NCBI GenBank assembly: GCA_964409675.1
Contig: CAYPEF010000018.1
Location: forward strand, 1 to 22,997
Reading direction: 5' to 3'
Origin: CAYMDD01 sp964409675
GTDB taxonomy: Bacteria > Pseudomonadota > Alphaproteobacteria > Rickettsiales > SXRF01
DNA: 22,997 bases
The position numbers and the translations under genes are program-made. Shown piece after piece: positions 1-7,098 of the stretch. Position 1 is the stretch's first letter, and each line of letters starts with the position of its first letter. Under the pieces are notes generated by a model. The model ran no database searches, was not told the DNA's origin, and saw only the letters and a list, made by a program, of their open reading frames with translations.

Positions 1-1
1 G

Positions 2-55
2 TATGGGGAGGTGTTTTTGAGCGTAATCAACCAGCATGAGCTGAGCGCGGCGTAA
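2..55 (+). CDS. Possible 3' end of an upstream plus-strand gene
   Basis: Frame 2 is open from the left edge and reads about 17 codons (ending INQHELSAA) before a TAA at 53-55. It could be the tail of a gene lying mostly outside the window. The opposite strand can also be read as a start (MLVDYAQKHLPI from about position 37 to the edge), but it has no clear ribosome binding site. The fragment is too short to identify, and either reading may be chance. Confidence 0.2.
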   Translation, partial: YGEVFLSVINQHELSAA

Positions 56-60
56 TTTTT

Positions 61-112
61 TGTCATACCGCCGCATGGCGGTATCCGGACCCCGCCATTC
101 GGCGGGGTGACA
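61..112. repeat. Two-hairpin intergenic palindromic repeat
   Basis: Two perfect 8-bp hairpins lie side by side: ATACCGCC/GGCGGTAT (65-72 with 77-84, loop GCAT) and ACCCCGCC/GGCGGGGT (89-96 with 101-108, loop ATTC). The whole unit is bounded by a TGTCA...TGACA inverted pair (61-65 and 108-112). It sits just downstream of the ohr stop codon. Neither strand has a T-run after the stem, so it is not a classical terminator for ohr. It resembles REP-like dispersed intergenic elements, and similar GTCA-edged palindromes occur near 644, 704, 8508, 10724 and 15016. Confidence 0.7.
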
Positions 113-126
113 GTATGAGTTTATAA

Positions 127-552
127 CTAAATCACCTTCAGCTTTACATCGATATTATTGCGGGTGGCGTTGGAGTATGGGCAGATTTGATGGGCTTTCT
201 GCACCAGCGCTTCGGCTTGCGTGCGCGGCAGGCCGGGGATTTGCACTTCCAGCGCGATTTCCAGTCCGAAGCCGCCTTCCGAGCGCGGGCCGATGCCCAC
301 GGTGGCGGTGACGGTGGTGTCTTCGGGGAGTTTTTGCTTCTCCTGCGAGGCCACGAATTTCATCGCGCCCAGAAAACAGGCGGCATAGCCGGAGGCGAAG
401 AGCTGTTCGGGATTGTTGCCGTCGCCGCCTGCGCCGCCGAGTTCCTTCGGCGTGGAGAGCTTGACGCGGAAACTGCCGTCCGTGGTAGCGGCCTGGCCGT
501 CGCGCCCGCCGGTGGCTGTGGCGCTTGTCTGGTATTTGACGTCAACGGGCAT
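127..552 (-). CDS. ohr: Organic hydroperoxide resistance protein (Ohr/OsmC family)
   Basis: A 141-residue cytoplasmic thiol peroxidase that reduces organic (fatty-acid) hydroperoxides to alcohols; in this family the active site is re-reduced by lipoylated proteins. The length is typical of Ohr. The two redox cysteines are visible at C59 (in GYAACF) and C124 (in ICPYSNATRNN), with the active-site Arg at R17 (GGRDG) and Glu at E50 (NPEQLF). The ATG start has an AAGGAG ribosome binding site 7-8 bases upstream. Family knowledge: ohr is often regulated by OhrR (MarR family). No ohrR lies next to it, and I see no typical OhrR palindrome upstream. The gene stands alone, with palindromic repeats on both sides. 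Family assignment is very secure; the Ohr rather than OsmC subclass rests on length and motif context. Confidence 0.95.
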   Translation of the reverse strand: MPVDVKYQTSATATGGRDGQAATTDGSFRVKLSTPKELGGAGGDGNNPEQLFASGYAACFLGAMKFVASQEKQKLPEDTTVTATVGIGPRSEGGFGLEIALEVQIPGLPRTQAEALVQKAHQICPYSNATRNNIDVKLKVI

Positions 553-643
553 GCGGGACTCCTTGTACTGATTAAAGGCGGAGTGTGGAGCGCCAGATAT
601 AAAAAAGGCATATGAAGTGGTGATGCTTCAGCCGGTAATCACG

Positions 644-670
644 GTCATCCCCGCCTTGTGCGGGGATGAC
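644..670. repeat. Perfect 11-bp hairpin repeat (GTCATCCCCGC)
   Basis: The arms GTCATCCCCGC (644-654) and GCGGGGATGAC (660-670) are exact complements around a 5-base loop. It lies between the divergently placed ohr promoter side and the response-regulator stop, in a 196-base gap that otherwise holds no gene. There is no T-run on either side, so it is more likely an intergenic palindromic repeat than a terminator. It shares the GTCAT/ATGAC edges with the other repeats in this window. Confidence 0.7.
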
Positions 671-703
671 GGCTAAATGGATGTGGCAGGCGCGGTGTGA
701 TGG

Positions 704-726
704 ATGCCCGTTTGCACGGGCATGAC
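704..726. repeat. Second hairpin of the repeat block (ATGCCCGT/ACGGGCAT)
   Basis: An 8-bp perfect stem (704-711 with 716-723) with a 4-base loop, which reads GCAA, a GNRA-type tetraloop, on the minus strand. It is followed by TGAC(A) at 723-727, as in the right-hand hairpin of the 61-112 unit. It lies 25 bases beyond the response-regulator stop and could protect or end that transcript, but no U-tract follows on the minus strand. It pairs in layout with the 644-670 hairpin. Confidence 0.6.
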
Positions 727-748
727 AATATATTATGACAGTACAGTG

Positions 749-1186
749 TTAATTCATCGCCTGCTTGCGGACGGGGTTGTGGGTGAGCTTCGGAAGGTCG
801 GTGGCGCTGAGCTGCTGCACCAGTTCCTCGTAGCCTTTGAGGCTATGCGGCTTGGAGAGATAGACATCCGCGCCGAGCGATTCGCACTGGTTGCGGTCCA
901 GCGGGCTGCAGGAGGTGGTGAGGATGACGACGGGGATGGATTTATAGGCCGGATCCTGCTTCAGCTCCCACAGCACTTCATAACCGTTGATGCGCGGCAG
1001 GCCCAGATCGAGCAGGATGACGTCCGGTGTGGCGGCTTCCTTGTATTCCTTGCGCTGAAAGACGTAATCGAGCGCCTCATACCCGTCGGTGACCCAGGCG
1101 AGCGTGGGCGGCTTCGGGGTTTCCTCGAATAAATCTTTCAGCATGCGCATGTCGGCGGGATTGTCTTCAACCAGCAGGATATTCAT
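749..1186 (-). CDS. Single-domain response regulator (CheY/Rcp1-like)
   Basis: A 145-residue cytoplasmic receiver domain with no output domain. Key residues are visible: the acidic pair E7-D8, phosphoacceptor D60 (in ILLDLGLPRINGYEVL), the switch Thr at T90-T91 (VVILTTS) and the invariant K112 (LSKPHS). The LGLPRxNGYEVL block and longer loop are typical of regulators partnering Cph1-like kinases (Rcp1 type). It starts 27 bases after the kinase stop codon with a strong GGAGG ribosome binding site, so the two form one operon and surely one phosphorelay. Lacking a DNA-binding domain, it must act by protein contact, as a relay step or as a phosphate sink, and cannot directly control the efflux operon next door. 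Confidence 0.93.
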   Translation of the reverse strand: MNILLVEDNPADMRMLKDLFEETPKPPTLAWVTDGYEALDYVFQRKEYKEAATPDVILLDLGLPRINGYEVLWELKQDPAYKSIPVVILTTSCSPLDRNQCESLGADVYLSKPHSLKGYEELVQQLSATDLPKLTHNPVRKQAMN

Positions 1187-1213
1187 AATTCCTCCATATA
1201 TATTGAAGTGGTT

Positions 1214-2467
1214 TTATGCGGGTAACGTGAAACAGAAGCTGCTGCCCTGGCCGGCTTCCGATTCCACCCAGATGCGGCCTTTATGTAATTCGACGATTTT
1301 CTTTGTGGTGGCAAGTCCGATCCCAGAGCCGTTATATTGATCTTTGGAATGCAGGCGTTGGAACAGGCCGAAGATGCGGCGGTGGAAGGAAGGGTCGATG
1401 CCGATACCATCGTCGTTCACCGTAAACAGCCATTCGCTGCCCTTGGCGGCGCAACTGATGCGGATATGCGGGATGGATCCGGCGGCATGGAATTTCACCG
1501 CGTTGCTGATCAGGTTTTGGAATACATGCGCAAGAAGCGCGCTGTCGCCGCGCGTGGTCGGCAGGTCTTCAAAGGTGATGATGGCGCGGTGCTCCTGAAT
1601 GGAAGCATCCAGCCCTTTCAGCACGCTCTGCAGTGCTTCGTTTAAATTGACCGGCTGGAATTTCTCGGATTTTTCCACCTGCGCATGCACTAAGAGCGCG
1701 CGGATCAGCTCTTGCAGGCGTTTGGCGCTTTCGGCGGCGGTGCGGATGTAGGAGATACCGCGTTCGTCAAGTGCCGGGGCGTAGCGCCGCTCCAGCATTT
1801 CCACCTGGGTGGCGATGGTGCGCAGCGGCTCCTGCAGATCATGCGAGGCGACCCAGGCGAAGCGGTTCAGTTCATAGTTGGAATCTTCCAGCGCTTTTAC
1901 TTTTTCCTGCAATTCACCGTAGAGCTGCGCGTTCTGGATGGCGACCGAGGTAGTATCAGCGAGCGCCTGCAATATGTGTATTTCCTGTTCGGTCGGCATA
2001 TGCCACTCGGCCCAGTAATTGCCGATAGCGCCGATGGGTTGTGAAGTGCGGATCGGCACCATCGCCAGGCTGCGCACGAAGGTGGGGCGATAGGCTTCCA
2101 CCGGGATGCGCGGGTCGGAGTAGATGTCCTCAATGATGGCGGGCTGCGCGTTCAGCATCACCCAGCCGCTGATGCAGATGCTCATGGGGAAGCGCTTGCC
2201 CTTCGATAGGGGGCTGATGGCGTTTTCATCGGCGTAGTAGCAAGGGTGATCGTGGCGGAGCGCGAAGGTGGGGCCGTCGGCACCGGTTAAAGTGCGCGCG
2301 GCGTCGCGCACGATGGCGGTGATGGAGTTGATATCGTGAGCGCGGGATAAATCCTGCACCACGGTAATCAGATGCTCCATGGCGGAGACGTACCAGCTTT
2401 GCGGGTCGCCTCCCTGGGCGGGATGGGGGGTGTTAACGAGGCCGAATGCGTGTGTGGAACCTGCCAT
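1214..2467 (-). CDS. GAF-domain sensor histidine kinase with Cph1-like core
   Basis: A soluble sensor kinase of 417 residues from the preferred ATG. A GAF sensory domain spans about residues 35-185. Next come a short linker helix, a HisKA dimerisation domain with the phosphoacceptor H209 (ASHDLQEPLRTI), and an HATPase_c domain with N-box (HVFQNLISNA, about 314-323), G1 (DDGIGID, about 352-358) and G2 (GSGIGLA, about 380-386). There are no membrane segments and no PAS-PHY phytochrome parts, so the kinase core resembles Cph1/bacteriophytochromes but the ligand of the GAF domain is unknown. An in-frame TTG at 2488 would add 7 residues. I prefer the ATG at 2467 because GGAAAG/TGGAAA purine stretches precede it, while nothing resembling a ribosome site precedes the TTG. 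It is co-transcribed with the downstream receiver protein. Confidence 0.92.
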   Translation of the reverse strand: MAGSTHAFGLVNTPHPAQGGDPQSWYVSAMEHLITVVQDLSRAHDINSITAIVRDAARTLTGADGPTFALRHDHPCYYADENAISPLSKGKRFPMSICISGWVMLNAQPAIIEDIYSDPRIPVEAYRPTFVRSLAMVPIRTSQPIGAIGNYWAEWHMPTEQEIHILQALADTTSVAIQNAQLYGELQEKVKALEDSNYELNRFAWVASHDLQEPLRTIATQVEMLERRYAPALDERGISYIRTAAESAKRLQELIRALLVHAQVEKSEKFQPVNLNEALQSVLKGLDASIQEHRAIITFEDLPTTRGDSALLAHVFQNLISNAVKFHAAGSIPHIRISCAAKGSEWLFTVNDDGIGIDPSFHRRIFGLFQRLHSKDQYNGSGIGLATTKKIVELHKGRIWVESEAGQGSSFCFTLPA

Positions 2468-2510
2468 GTTTCCATTCTTTCCGGGCAAGAAGTAGGGATG
2501 ACATCAAAAA

Positions 2511-2527
2511 ATCAACCCTAGGTTGAT
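2511..2527. promoter_or_regulatory. Perfect 7-3-7 palindrome, candidate operator of the kinase operon
   Basis: ATCAACC-CTA-GGTTGAT, a perfect inverted repeat whose inner edge lies 44 bases upstream of the kinase ATG (23 bases from the alternative TTG). The size and symmetry fit a site for a dimeric helix-turn-helix repressor or activator. The cognate protein is unknown and nothing in the window is an obvious candidate. It could alternatively be a leader hairpin in the kinase mRNA. Confidence 0.45.
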
Positions 2528-2622
2528 ATATTGGTGGCGTAGCGTCAATGTAATTATGTGCTATTATAATAGGAACTTCATTAAAAAGTTGTTATACAGC
2601 ATCTTTTTGTACATTACAGAAG

Positions 2623-2638
2623 TAAAAAATATTTTTTA
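2623..2638. repeat. 16-bp perfect A/T palindrome (A6-TA-T6)
   Basis: TAAAAAATATTTTTTA is an exact palindrome lying centrally in the divergent gap. Facing A-tracts of six predict rigid or bent DNA and are favoured by nucleoid-associated proteins. It has no G+C stem, so it is not a terminator. Confidence 0.5.
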
Positions 2639-2790
2639 TCCTTCGCTTAAAACGCGATATCTACTTAAACTATAAACAATTTCGTCTGTGGAAATATCAA
2701 TCATACAGATGAAGTTCTTTCTGCGCGGATAGCTTGCAAGTTGGCGGAATTTCACTTTTCAAGCGGGGGAAATGATTATATACCAACGAG

Positions 2791-2796
2791 TATAAT
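2791..2796 (+). promoter_or_regulatory. Possible -10 element of the RND efflux operon
   Basis: An exact TATAAT lies 29 bases before the ATG at 2820. Initiation would fall near 2803, downstream of the TTG at 2799, which favours the ATG as the true start. No recognisable -35 hexamer is found at 15-19 bp spacing, so an activator may be needed or the match may be chance in AT-rich DNA. Confidence 0.35.
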
Positions 2797-2819
2797 ATTT
2801 GCGGAATTTTAGTGCTCAT

Positions 2820-3968
2820 ATGCGGAAAAACCATCTATATCTGTTATTTATTGTTGTTGCTGCCATTATTGTCTTTTGGGTGGCGAAGCATTTTCTCTTT
2901 TCCGGTCCGGCACAGCAGCAAGGCATGCCGCCCGCGCCGGTGACAGTGCAGCAGATTACGGTCTCCGATATCCCGTTGCAGTTCGAATATGCCGGGCGCA
3001 CCGCAGGTTCGCGCGAGGTGGAAATCCGCCCGCGCGTGAGCGGCATCATCCAGAAACGCGCCTATGTGGAAGGCCAGCGGGTAAAGCAGGGTACGGTGCT
3101 CTTTAAAATCGACCCTGCGCCGTTCGAGGCGGCTTATGCGCAGGCGCAGGCCCGCCTGACGCAGGCGCAGAGCGACTGGGCGCGCGTGGAAAAACTGTTT
3201 GCCGAAAAAGCCGTGAGCCCGCGCGAGCGCGATGAAGCGCTGGCCGGCTTCCAGCAGGCGCAGGCGCAGGCGAAAACCGCGAAGATCAATCTTGGATACA
3301 CCACCGTGGAAGCGCCGATTACGGGCGTGACCAGCCAGGAAGCGCTGTCCGAGGGCAGCGTGGTCAGCGCCGATACCACCCTGCTTACCCGCCTGACGCA
3401 GCTTGACCCGCTCTATGTGCGCTTCGCCTATCCCGATACGGATGCCAGCGCACAACGCAAGATGCTTGCCAGCGGCGCGCTGTCGCTGCCTGAAGGCGGC
3501 AAGCTCAAAACAGAGATCCGCTTTAGCGACGGTACGGCCTATGAGCAGGAAGGCACGGTGGATTTCACCGACAGTATCGTCGATCCGCAAACCGGCACCG
3601 TAAGCTCCCGCGCCGTGCTGCCGAACCCGGACGGGGCGATCCTCCCCGGCCAGTTCGTGCGCGTGCTGGTGAAGGGCTTTGTGCGTAAAAACGCCGTCGC
3701 CATCCCCGATCAGGCGATCATCCAGAGCCCGCAGGGGGCGATTGTCTATGTGGTGATGCCGGATGGCAAGGCGGGTGTTGCGCCGGTCACTACCGGCGCG
3801 CTGGTGGAAAACAATCAGCGCATTATCGAAAGCGGCCTGAAGGAAGGCGACAAGGTGATTACCGAAGGCATGATCAAGGTGCATCCCGGCGCGCCCGTCA
3901 ATATTACCCAGCCGAAGCCGGAAGGCGCGCCGGACGCGGCACCTGCTGAACCGGGCAAGAAGGAATAG
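2820..3968 (+). CDS. RND efflux periplasmic adaptor (membrane fusion protein, AcrA/MexA family)
   Basis: The adaptor that joins the inner-membrane RND pump to the outer-membrane channel. It has 382 residues from the ATG; an in-frame TTG at 2799 would add 7, but a TATAAT at 2791-2796 would place the transcript start after it. The N-terminus has one membrane anchor (about residues 5-25) and no lipobox cysteine, so it is held by a helix rather than lipid. Then follow the split lipoyl domain (VSGIIQKRAYVEGQRVKQG and later YTTVEAPITG), an Ala/Gln-rich coiled-coil hairpin, the beta-barrel domain (LDPLYVRFAYPD) and the membrane-proximal domain. The C-terminus is Pro/Ala/Glu-rich. It is the first gene of a three-gene operon, four bases before the pump gene. 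Substrate cannot be read from sequence. Confidence 0.93.
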   Translation: MRKNHLYLLFIVVAAIIVFWVAKHFLFSGPAQQQGMPPAPVTVQQITVSDIPLQFEYAGRTAGSREVEIRPRVSGIIQKRAYVEGQRVKQGTVLFKIDPAPFEAAYAQAQARLTQAQSDWARVEKLFAEKAVSPRERDEALAGFQQAQAQAKTAKINLGYTTVEAPITGVTSQEALSEGSVVSADTTLLTRLTQLDPLYVRFAYPDTDASAQRKMLASGALSLPEGGKLKTEIRFSDGTAYEQEGTVDFTDSIVDPQTGTVSSRAVLPNPDGAILPGQFVRVLVKGFVRKNAVAIPDQAIIQSPQGAIVYVVMPDGKAGVAPVTTGALVENNQRIIESGLKEGDKVITEGMIKVHPGAPVNITQPKPEGAPDAAPAEPGKKE

Positions 3969-3972
3969 CGGC

Positions 3973-6900
3973 ATGTTCTCGCGCTTTTTCATCGAGCGGC
4001 CGGTCTTTGCTTCCGTCCTCTCCATTATTGTGGTGATTGCGGGATTAGCCTCGATGCGGGCGCTGCCGATTGCGCAGTACCCCGACATCATTCCGCCGGA
4101 CGTGGTGGTGGTGGCCAATTATCCCGGCGCTTCCGCCGAAGTGGTGGCCAATACCGTGGCCGCACCGCTGGAGCAGCAGATCAACGGCGTCTCCAACATG
4201 ATCTACATGCGCTCCACCAGCTCCAACAGCGGGCAGATGTCGCTGACCGTCACCTTCCAGATCGGCACCGACCCGGATCAGGCGACGATTGACGTTAATA
4301 ACCGCGTGCAATCGGCGCTGGCGCGTTTGCCGGAGGAGGTGCGCCGCCTGGGCGTGACGGTCAACAAGCGCTCCTCGGCGATCCTACAGGTGATTACCAT
4401 GTTCTCGCCGGATAAATCGCGCGACCCGATTTTTGTCAGCAATTACGCGCTCCTGAACGTAATTGACGAAATGAAGCGCATCCCCGGCGTAGGTGAAGCC
4501 ACCATTTTTGGCGCCAAAGATTATTCCATGCGCGTCTGGCTCAAGCCGGATAAGCTCGCGCAGTACCGCTTAACCTCCACGGATGTAGCCAACGCCATCC
4601 GCGAGCAGAACTCGCAGTTTGCCGCCGGTCAGCTTGGCCAGCAGCCGATGGACAACCCGCAGGCCTTCACCTATACCATCACCACGCAAGGCCGCTTCAT
4701 TGACGTGAAGGAATTCGAAAACGTCATCCTGCGCACCGATCCCAACGGCGCGACGCTCAAGCTGAAGGATGTGGCCCGCGTGGAGCTGGGGGCGCAGGAT
4801 TACAGCTTCGCCGTTACCTCGGACGGCAGGCCGGGGGTGGCCATCGGTATCTTCCTGCAGCCGGGCGCGAACGCGCTTTCCACTGCCGACGCAGTGAGCG
4901 AGAAGATCAAGGAGCTCTCCGCCCGCTTTCCCTCGGGCGTAGGCTATGAATTGCCGTTTAACACCACCAAATTCGTGGAAGTCTCCATTGAAGAAGTGAT
5001 CAAGACCTTCGTGGAAGCCATTACGCTGGTAGTGCTGGTGGTGTTTTTATTCCTGCAGAATATTCGCGCCACGCTGATTCCGCTGATTGCGGTGCCGGTG
5101 TCGCTGATCGGCACGTTTACCGGCATGTATTTGCTGGGGTTCTCGGTCAACCTGCTGACGCTGTTCGGCATGGTGCTGGCGATTGGTATTGTGGTGGATG
5201 ACGCCATCGTGGTGCTGGAGAATTTCGAGCGTATTTTGACCACCGAAAAACTCTCGCCACATGATGCGGCGGTGAAGGCCATGCAGGAAGTGACCGGCCC
5301 GGTGATTGCCATTGTGCTGGTGATGTGCGCGGTGTTCGTGCCAGTGGGCTTCATGGGCGGCATGACGGGCGAGATGTATAAGCAGTTCGCCATTACCATT
5401 GCGGTATCGGTGGTGATTTCCGGCTTCGTGGCGCTGACTCTGACGCCCGCGCTCTGCGCCTTGCTGATCAAGCCGACGCATAAGGAGCCGGGAAAATTCT
5501 TCCAGCGTTTCAACGCATGGTTCGCCCGTATGGGGAATCGCTATATTGGCGGCGTGAATTTCCTGTTGCGGCGTGTCTGGCTGGGAATAGCGCTCTTTAT
5601 CGGCATGATCGCCCTGACCACGCTAATTTTCACCCGCATCCCCGGCGCGCTGGTGCCGGAGGAAGACCAGGGCTATGTATTCGTAGCCAATTTCCTGATG
5701 CCGGGCGCGTCCTTAGAGCGTACCAAGGCCGTCACCGACACCATGACGCAGCGGCTGATGGCGCAGCCGGAAGTGGCGCATGTCACGGCTTTTGCCGGAT
5801 TCGATTTTTTAAGCTTCTCGCAAAAGAGTTACACGGGCGCGTCTTTCGTTAATCTTAAGCCGTGGGATGAGCGCGAGCATCATGGTTCCGCCGCCATGGA
5901 TTTGACCGGGCGCATCATGGGCATGGGGATGGACATCAAGGACGCCTTCACGGTCGCCTTCAACCCGCCGCCGATCACCGGTATCAGCCTGACCGGCGGT
6001 TTCGAGGGGTACCTGCAAAGCCGCAGCGGCGCCAGCACCGCGCAGGTGGCGGAGATGATGGGCAAGCTTATTGCCGCCGCCGGCAAGCGCCCGGAACTCA
6101 CCGGCCTGCAAACCACCGTTTCCGCTAACGTGCCGCAATATTACGTGGAGCTGGACCGCGCCAAGGCGAAGGCGCTGGGCGTTCCCATCACCGCCGTGTT
6201 CGATGCCATGCAAAGCACCTTCGGCAGTTATTATGTGAATGACTTTACCCTCTACGGGCGCATTTTCCGCGTGAGCCTGCAATCGGAGGCTAATTTCCGT
6301 GAAAAACCCGAAGATTTGCGGCAGGTTTTCGTGCGCGCCGGAAATGGCGGCATGGTGCCGCTGGATTCGCTGCTCACCATCAAGCGTACCGTGGGGCCGG
6401 ATCTGGTGGACCGGTTCAATGTGTTTCCTTCCGCCAAGATCATGGGGGCGCCTGCGCCTGGATACAGCTCGGGGCAGGCGCTGGAGATTATGGAGCAGGT
6501 GGCGAAAGAAATCCTGCCGGACGATTACAGCCTCTCCTGGACCAGCTCGGCCTATCAGGAGAAAATGGCGAGCGGCTCCGGCAAGCTGACCTTTATCCTC
6601 GGCATCATCATGGTGTTCCTGATTCTGGCCGCACAGTATGAGCGCTGGGCGCTGCCGCTGGCAGTGTTGCTGGCGGTGCCGTTCGCCGTATTCGGCGCGG
6701 CGCTGGCGGTGTGGATGCGGGGGCTGACCAACGATGTGTATTTCCAGGTTGGATTACTCACGTTGATTGCGCTGGCAGCTAAAAACGCCATTCTTATCGT
6801 GGAATTTGCCGTGATTCAGCGTGAGCAGGGTAAATCCATCTTTGATGCGGCGGTGGAGGGAGCGCACTTACGCTTCCGCCCGATTATCATGACATCGTTT

Positions 6901-7098
6901 GCCTTTATCCTCGGCTGCGTGCCGCTAGCCATCAGCACCGGCGCTGGCGCATCCAGCCGCCATTCCATCGGCACCGGCGTGATCGGCGGCATGGTGGGGG
7001 CCACGGCCATCGCCATTTTCTTCATCCCGCTGTTCTTCGCTCTGGTGTCCTCGCTCAGCGAGCGCCGCTTCCACCGGAAGGAGAAACATCATGCGTAA
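3973..7098 (+). CDS. RND multidrug efflux pump, HAE1 family (AcrB/MexB/MexF-like)
   Basis: A proton-driven inner-membrane transporter of 1041 residues, the usual length for HAE1 pumps. It begins MFSRFFIERPVFASVL, the typical N-terminal entry to TM1. The proton-relay residues are present: D409-D410 in TM4 (GIVVDDAIVVLENFER) and K937 in TM10 (ALAAKNAILIVEF). Two large periplasmic loops carry porter and docking domains; the early motif YPGASAEVVANTVAAPLEQQ is characteristic. The duplicated 6+6 transmembrane layout is intact. It lies 4 bases after the adaptor gene with AAGGAA upstream, and its end overlaps the channel gene by 8 bases. Likely exports hydrophobic drugs, dyes or detergents; which ones is unknown. 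Confidence 0.97.
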   Translation: MFSRFFIERPVFASVLSIIVVIAGLASMRALPIAQYPDIIPPDVVVVANYPGASAEVVANTVAAPLEQQINGVSNMIYMRSTSSNSGQMSLTVTFQIGTDPDQATIDVNNRVQSALARLPEEVRRLGVTVNKRSSAILQVITMFSPDKSRDPIFVSNYALLNVIDEMKRIPGVGEATIFGAKDYSMRVWLKPDKLAQYRLTSTDVANAIREQNSQFAAGQLGQQPMDNPQAFTYTITTQGRFIDVKEFENVILRTDPNGATLKLKDVARVELGAQDYSFAVTSDGRPGVAIGIFLQPGANALSTADAVSEKIKELSARFPSGVGYELPFNTTKFVEVSIEEVIKTFVEAITLVVLVVFLFLQNIRATLIPLIAVPVSLIGTFTGMYLLGFSVNLLTLFGMVLAIGIVVDDAIVVLENFERILTTEKLSPHDAAVKAMQEVTGPVIAIVLVMCAVFVPVGFMGGMTGEMYKQFAITIAVSVVISGFVALTLTPALCALLIKPTHKEPGKFFQRFNAWFARMGNRYIGGVNFLLRRVWLGIALFIGMIALTTLIFTRIPGALVPEEDQGYVFVANFLMPGASLERTKAVTDTMTQRLMAQPEVAHVTAFAGFDFLSFSQKSYTGASFVNLKPWDEREHHGSAAMDLTGRIMGMGMDIKDAFTVAFNPPPITGISLTGGFEGYLQSRSGASTAQVAEMMGKLIAAAGKRPELTGLQTTVSANVPQYYVELDRAKAKALGVPITAVFDAMQSTFGSYYVNDFTLYGRIFRVSLQSEANFREKPEDLRQVFVRAGNGGMVPLDSLLTIKRTVGPDLVDRFNVFPSAKIMGAPAPGYSSGQALEIMEQVAKEILPDDYSLSWTSSAYQEKMASGSGKLTFILGIIMVFLILAAQYERWALPLAVLLAVPFAVFGAALAVWMRGLTNDVYFQVGLLTLIALAAKNAILIVEFAVIQREQGKSIFDAAVEGAHLRFRPIIMTSFAFILGCVPLAISTGAGASSRHSIGTGVIGGMVGATAIAIFFIPLFFALVSSLSERRFHRKEKHHA

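Larger units (their letters stand above)
2468..2819. other. AT-rich divergent intergenic control region
   Basis: About 350 bases without a gene separate the minus-strand kinase from the plus-strand efflux operon. The region is markedly AT-richer than its surroundings. It holds a perfect 7-3-7 palindrome (2511-2527), a 16-bp perfect A/T palindrome (2623-2638), a TATTATAATA block giving TATAAT on both strands (2562-2571), and a TATAAT just before the efflux genes (2791-2796). No convincing -35 partner stands at normal spacing from these boxes. No regulator gene of the kind often found beside efflux operons (TetR, MarR, LysR) is present here. Confidence 0.7.

Noticed and set aside
61..112. Rho-independent terminator for ohr
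   Set aside because: The stems are strong but no T-run follows them on the minus strand; an A-run does. Called as a repeat instead.
2468..2488. TTG start for the histidine kinase
   Set aside because: No ribosome-site-like sequence upstream; the ATG at 2467 is preceded by purine-rich GGAAAG/TGGAAA and loses no domain.
2799..2819. TTG start for the efflux adaptor
   Set aside because: A TATAAT at 2791-2796 would start transcription after the TTG, and no ribosome site precedes it; the ATG at 2820 leaves a normal membrane anchor.
2844..4118. Long antisense open frame (424 codons) opposite the adaptor gene
   Set aside because: It lies entirely over the adaptor and the start of the pump gene, both with clear family motifs; its His/Arg/Ala-rich sequence is typical of the shadow of a GC-rich gene.
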